From NCBI GenBank assembly GCA_011009095.1, contig VTPC01091012.1:122773-186772 (forward strand): a stretch of DNA of 64,000 nucleotides. The letters are read 5' to 3'. The DNA is from Ignelater luminosus. Its lineage: Eukaryota > Arthropoda > Insecta > Coleoptera > Elateridae. A model generated the notes under the pieces. That model ran no database searches and was not told where the DNA came from. It was given only the letters and a program-made list of their open reading frames with translations. A program made the translations under genes and the position numbers. Positions 63,801-64,000 of this stretch are shown one piece after another; within the stretch, counting starts at the first letter, position 1; each line of letters starts with the position of its first letter.

Positions 63801-64000
63801 TGCGACGAGTAGGATTACTAGAGGACAACAAAACTTTTCATATTTTACGACAAATGGTATCTAATCCGCCTATATCGATTTGAATTCTTCGAGAACTTAT
63901 GCAAACATACTTTTGTAAGTGCAAGAAAAGGTCTATTCTAACTTCCGGGGTTCGGAAACTTTTCGGGATTTCATTAAATTTACTGCGATAAAACGGATTT

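Larger units (their letters stand above)
62798..64000. other. Non-coding flank of the orphan exon
   Basis: The presumed intron continues to the window edge. It holds an AGCT tetranucleotide tract, a G-run and a short CAG-rich stretch (63740-63770). A 57-codon frame without ATG support (about 63642-63815) covers the G-run and is not convincing. The partner exon of 62626-62797 was not found. Confidence 0.45.

Noticed and set aside
63642-63815. Short GC-richer frame ending in a Gly-rich run near the window end
   Set aside because: It has no ATG, depends on a poly-G run whose length is uncertain, and lacks a clear donor.
1-64000. tRNA, rRNA, CRISPR arrays, bacterial operons
   Set aside because: No cloverleaf with a GGTTCGA-type loop, no rRNA core words, no regularly spaced repeats and no Shine-Dalgarno-led gene clusters were seen on reading both strands.

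Overview
The window reads as nuclear DNA of an insect, most likely a holometabolous species; beetle is my guess, not a demonstration. It is strongly AT-rich and gene-poor, coding DNA appears only as short exons with consensus splice sites, and the transposon relics are of types common in insects. No bacterial operon, tRNA, rRNA or CRISPR array is visible.

Two host coding exons can be supported. The first (29411-29702, +) is the initiating coding exon of a 5-HT2-type serotonin receptor, carrying the N-terminus, TM1 and TM2 and ending in a perfect GTAAGT donor in phase 1. I could not find the next exon (TM3 and the DRY region) anywhere downstream. The first coding intron therefore probably exceeds 34 kb, and most of the right half of the window is intron. 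The second exon (62626-62797, +) is an open, GC-richer stretch between a good acceptor and donor, with a 22-residue internal repeat. Its phase does not fit the receptor exon, so it probably belongs to another gene. I do not recognise that gene.

Layout: 1-10.6 kb is AT-rich non-coding DNA with a few regulatory-looking islands. At 10.6-11.5 kb (-) lies a decayed copy of an uncharacterised multi-copy invertebrate protein family. From 12.2 to 19.6 kb there is more non-coding DNA with two islands that look like conserved elements. A GC-rich, repeat-like island occupies 19.6-21.2 kb. The stretch 21.2-28.5 kb is AT-rich with small repeat relics, and 28.5-29.4 kb holds a GC-rich palindrome and then the receptor's 5' region. 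After the receptor exon the presumed intron contains a 190-bp inverted repeat pair (33.1-34.1 kb). It also holds a full-length but dead DD37E-type mariner (38.2-39.4 kb) and a rearranged dead Tc1 (DD34E) element (43.2-44.5 kb). Several compact homeodomain-, POU- or E-box-rich islands follow at 45.7, 51.4, 57.8 and 61.0 kb.

How it works together: the plausible biology is one neuronal receptor gene with a very long first coding intron, which may host its enhancers and has collected dead transposons. I see no evidence for a novel multi-gene system. The most unusual items are the inverted duplication inside the Tc1 relic, the orphan repeat-bearing exon, the long intronic inverted repeat, and the enhancer-like islands.
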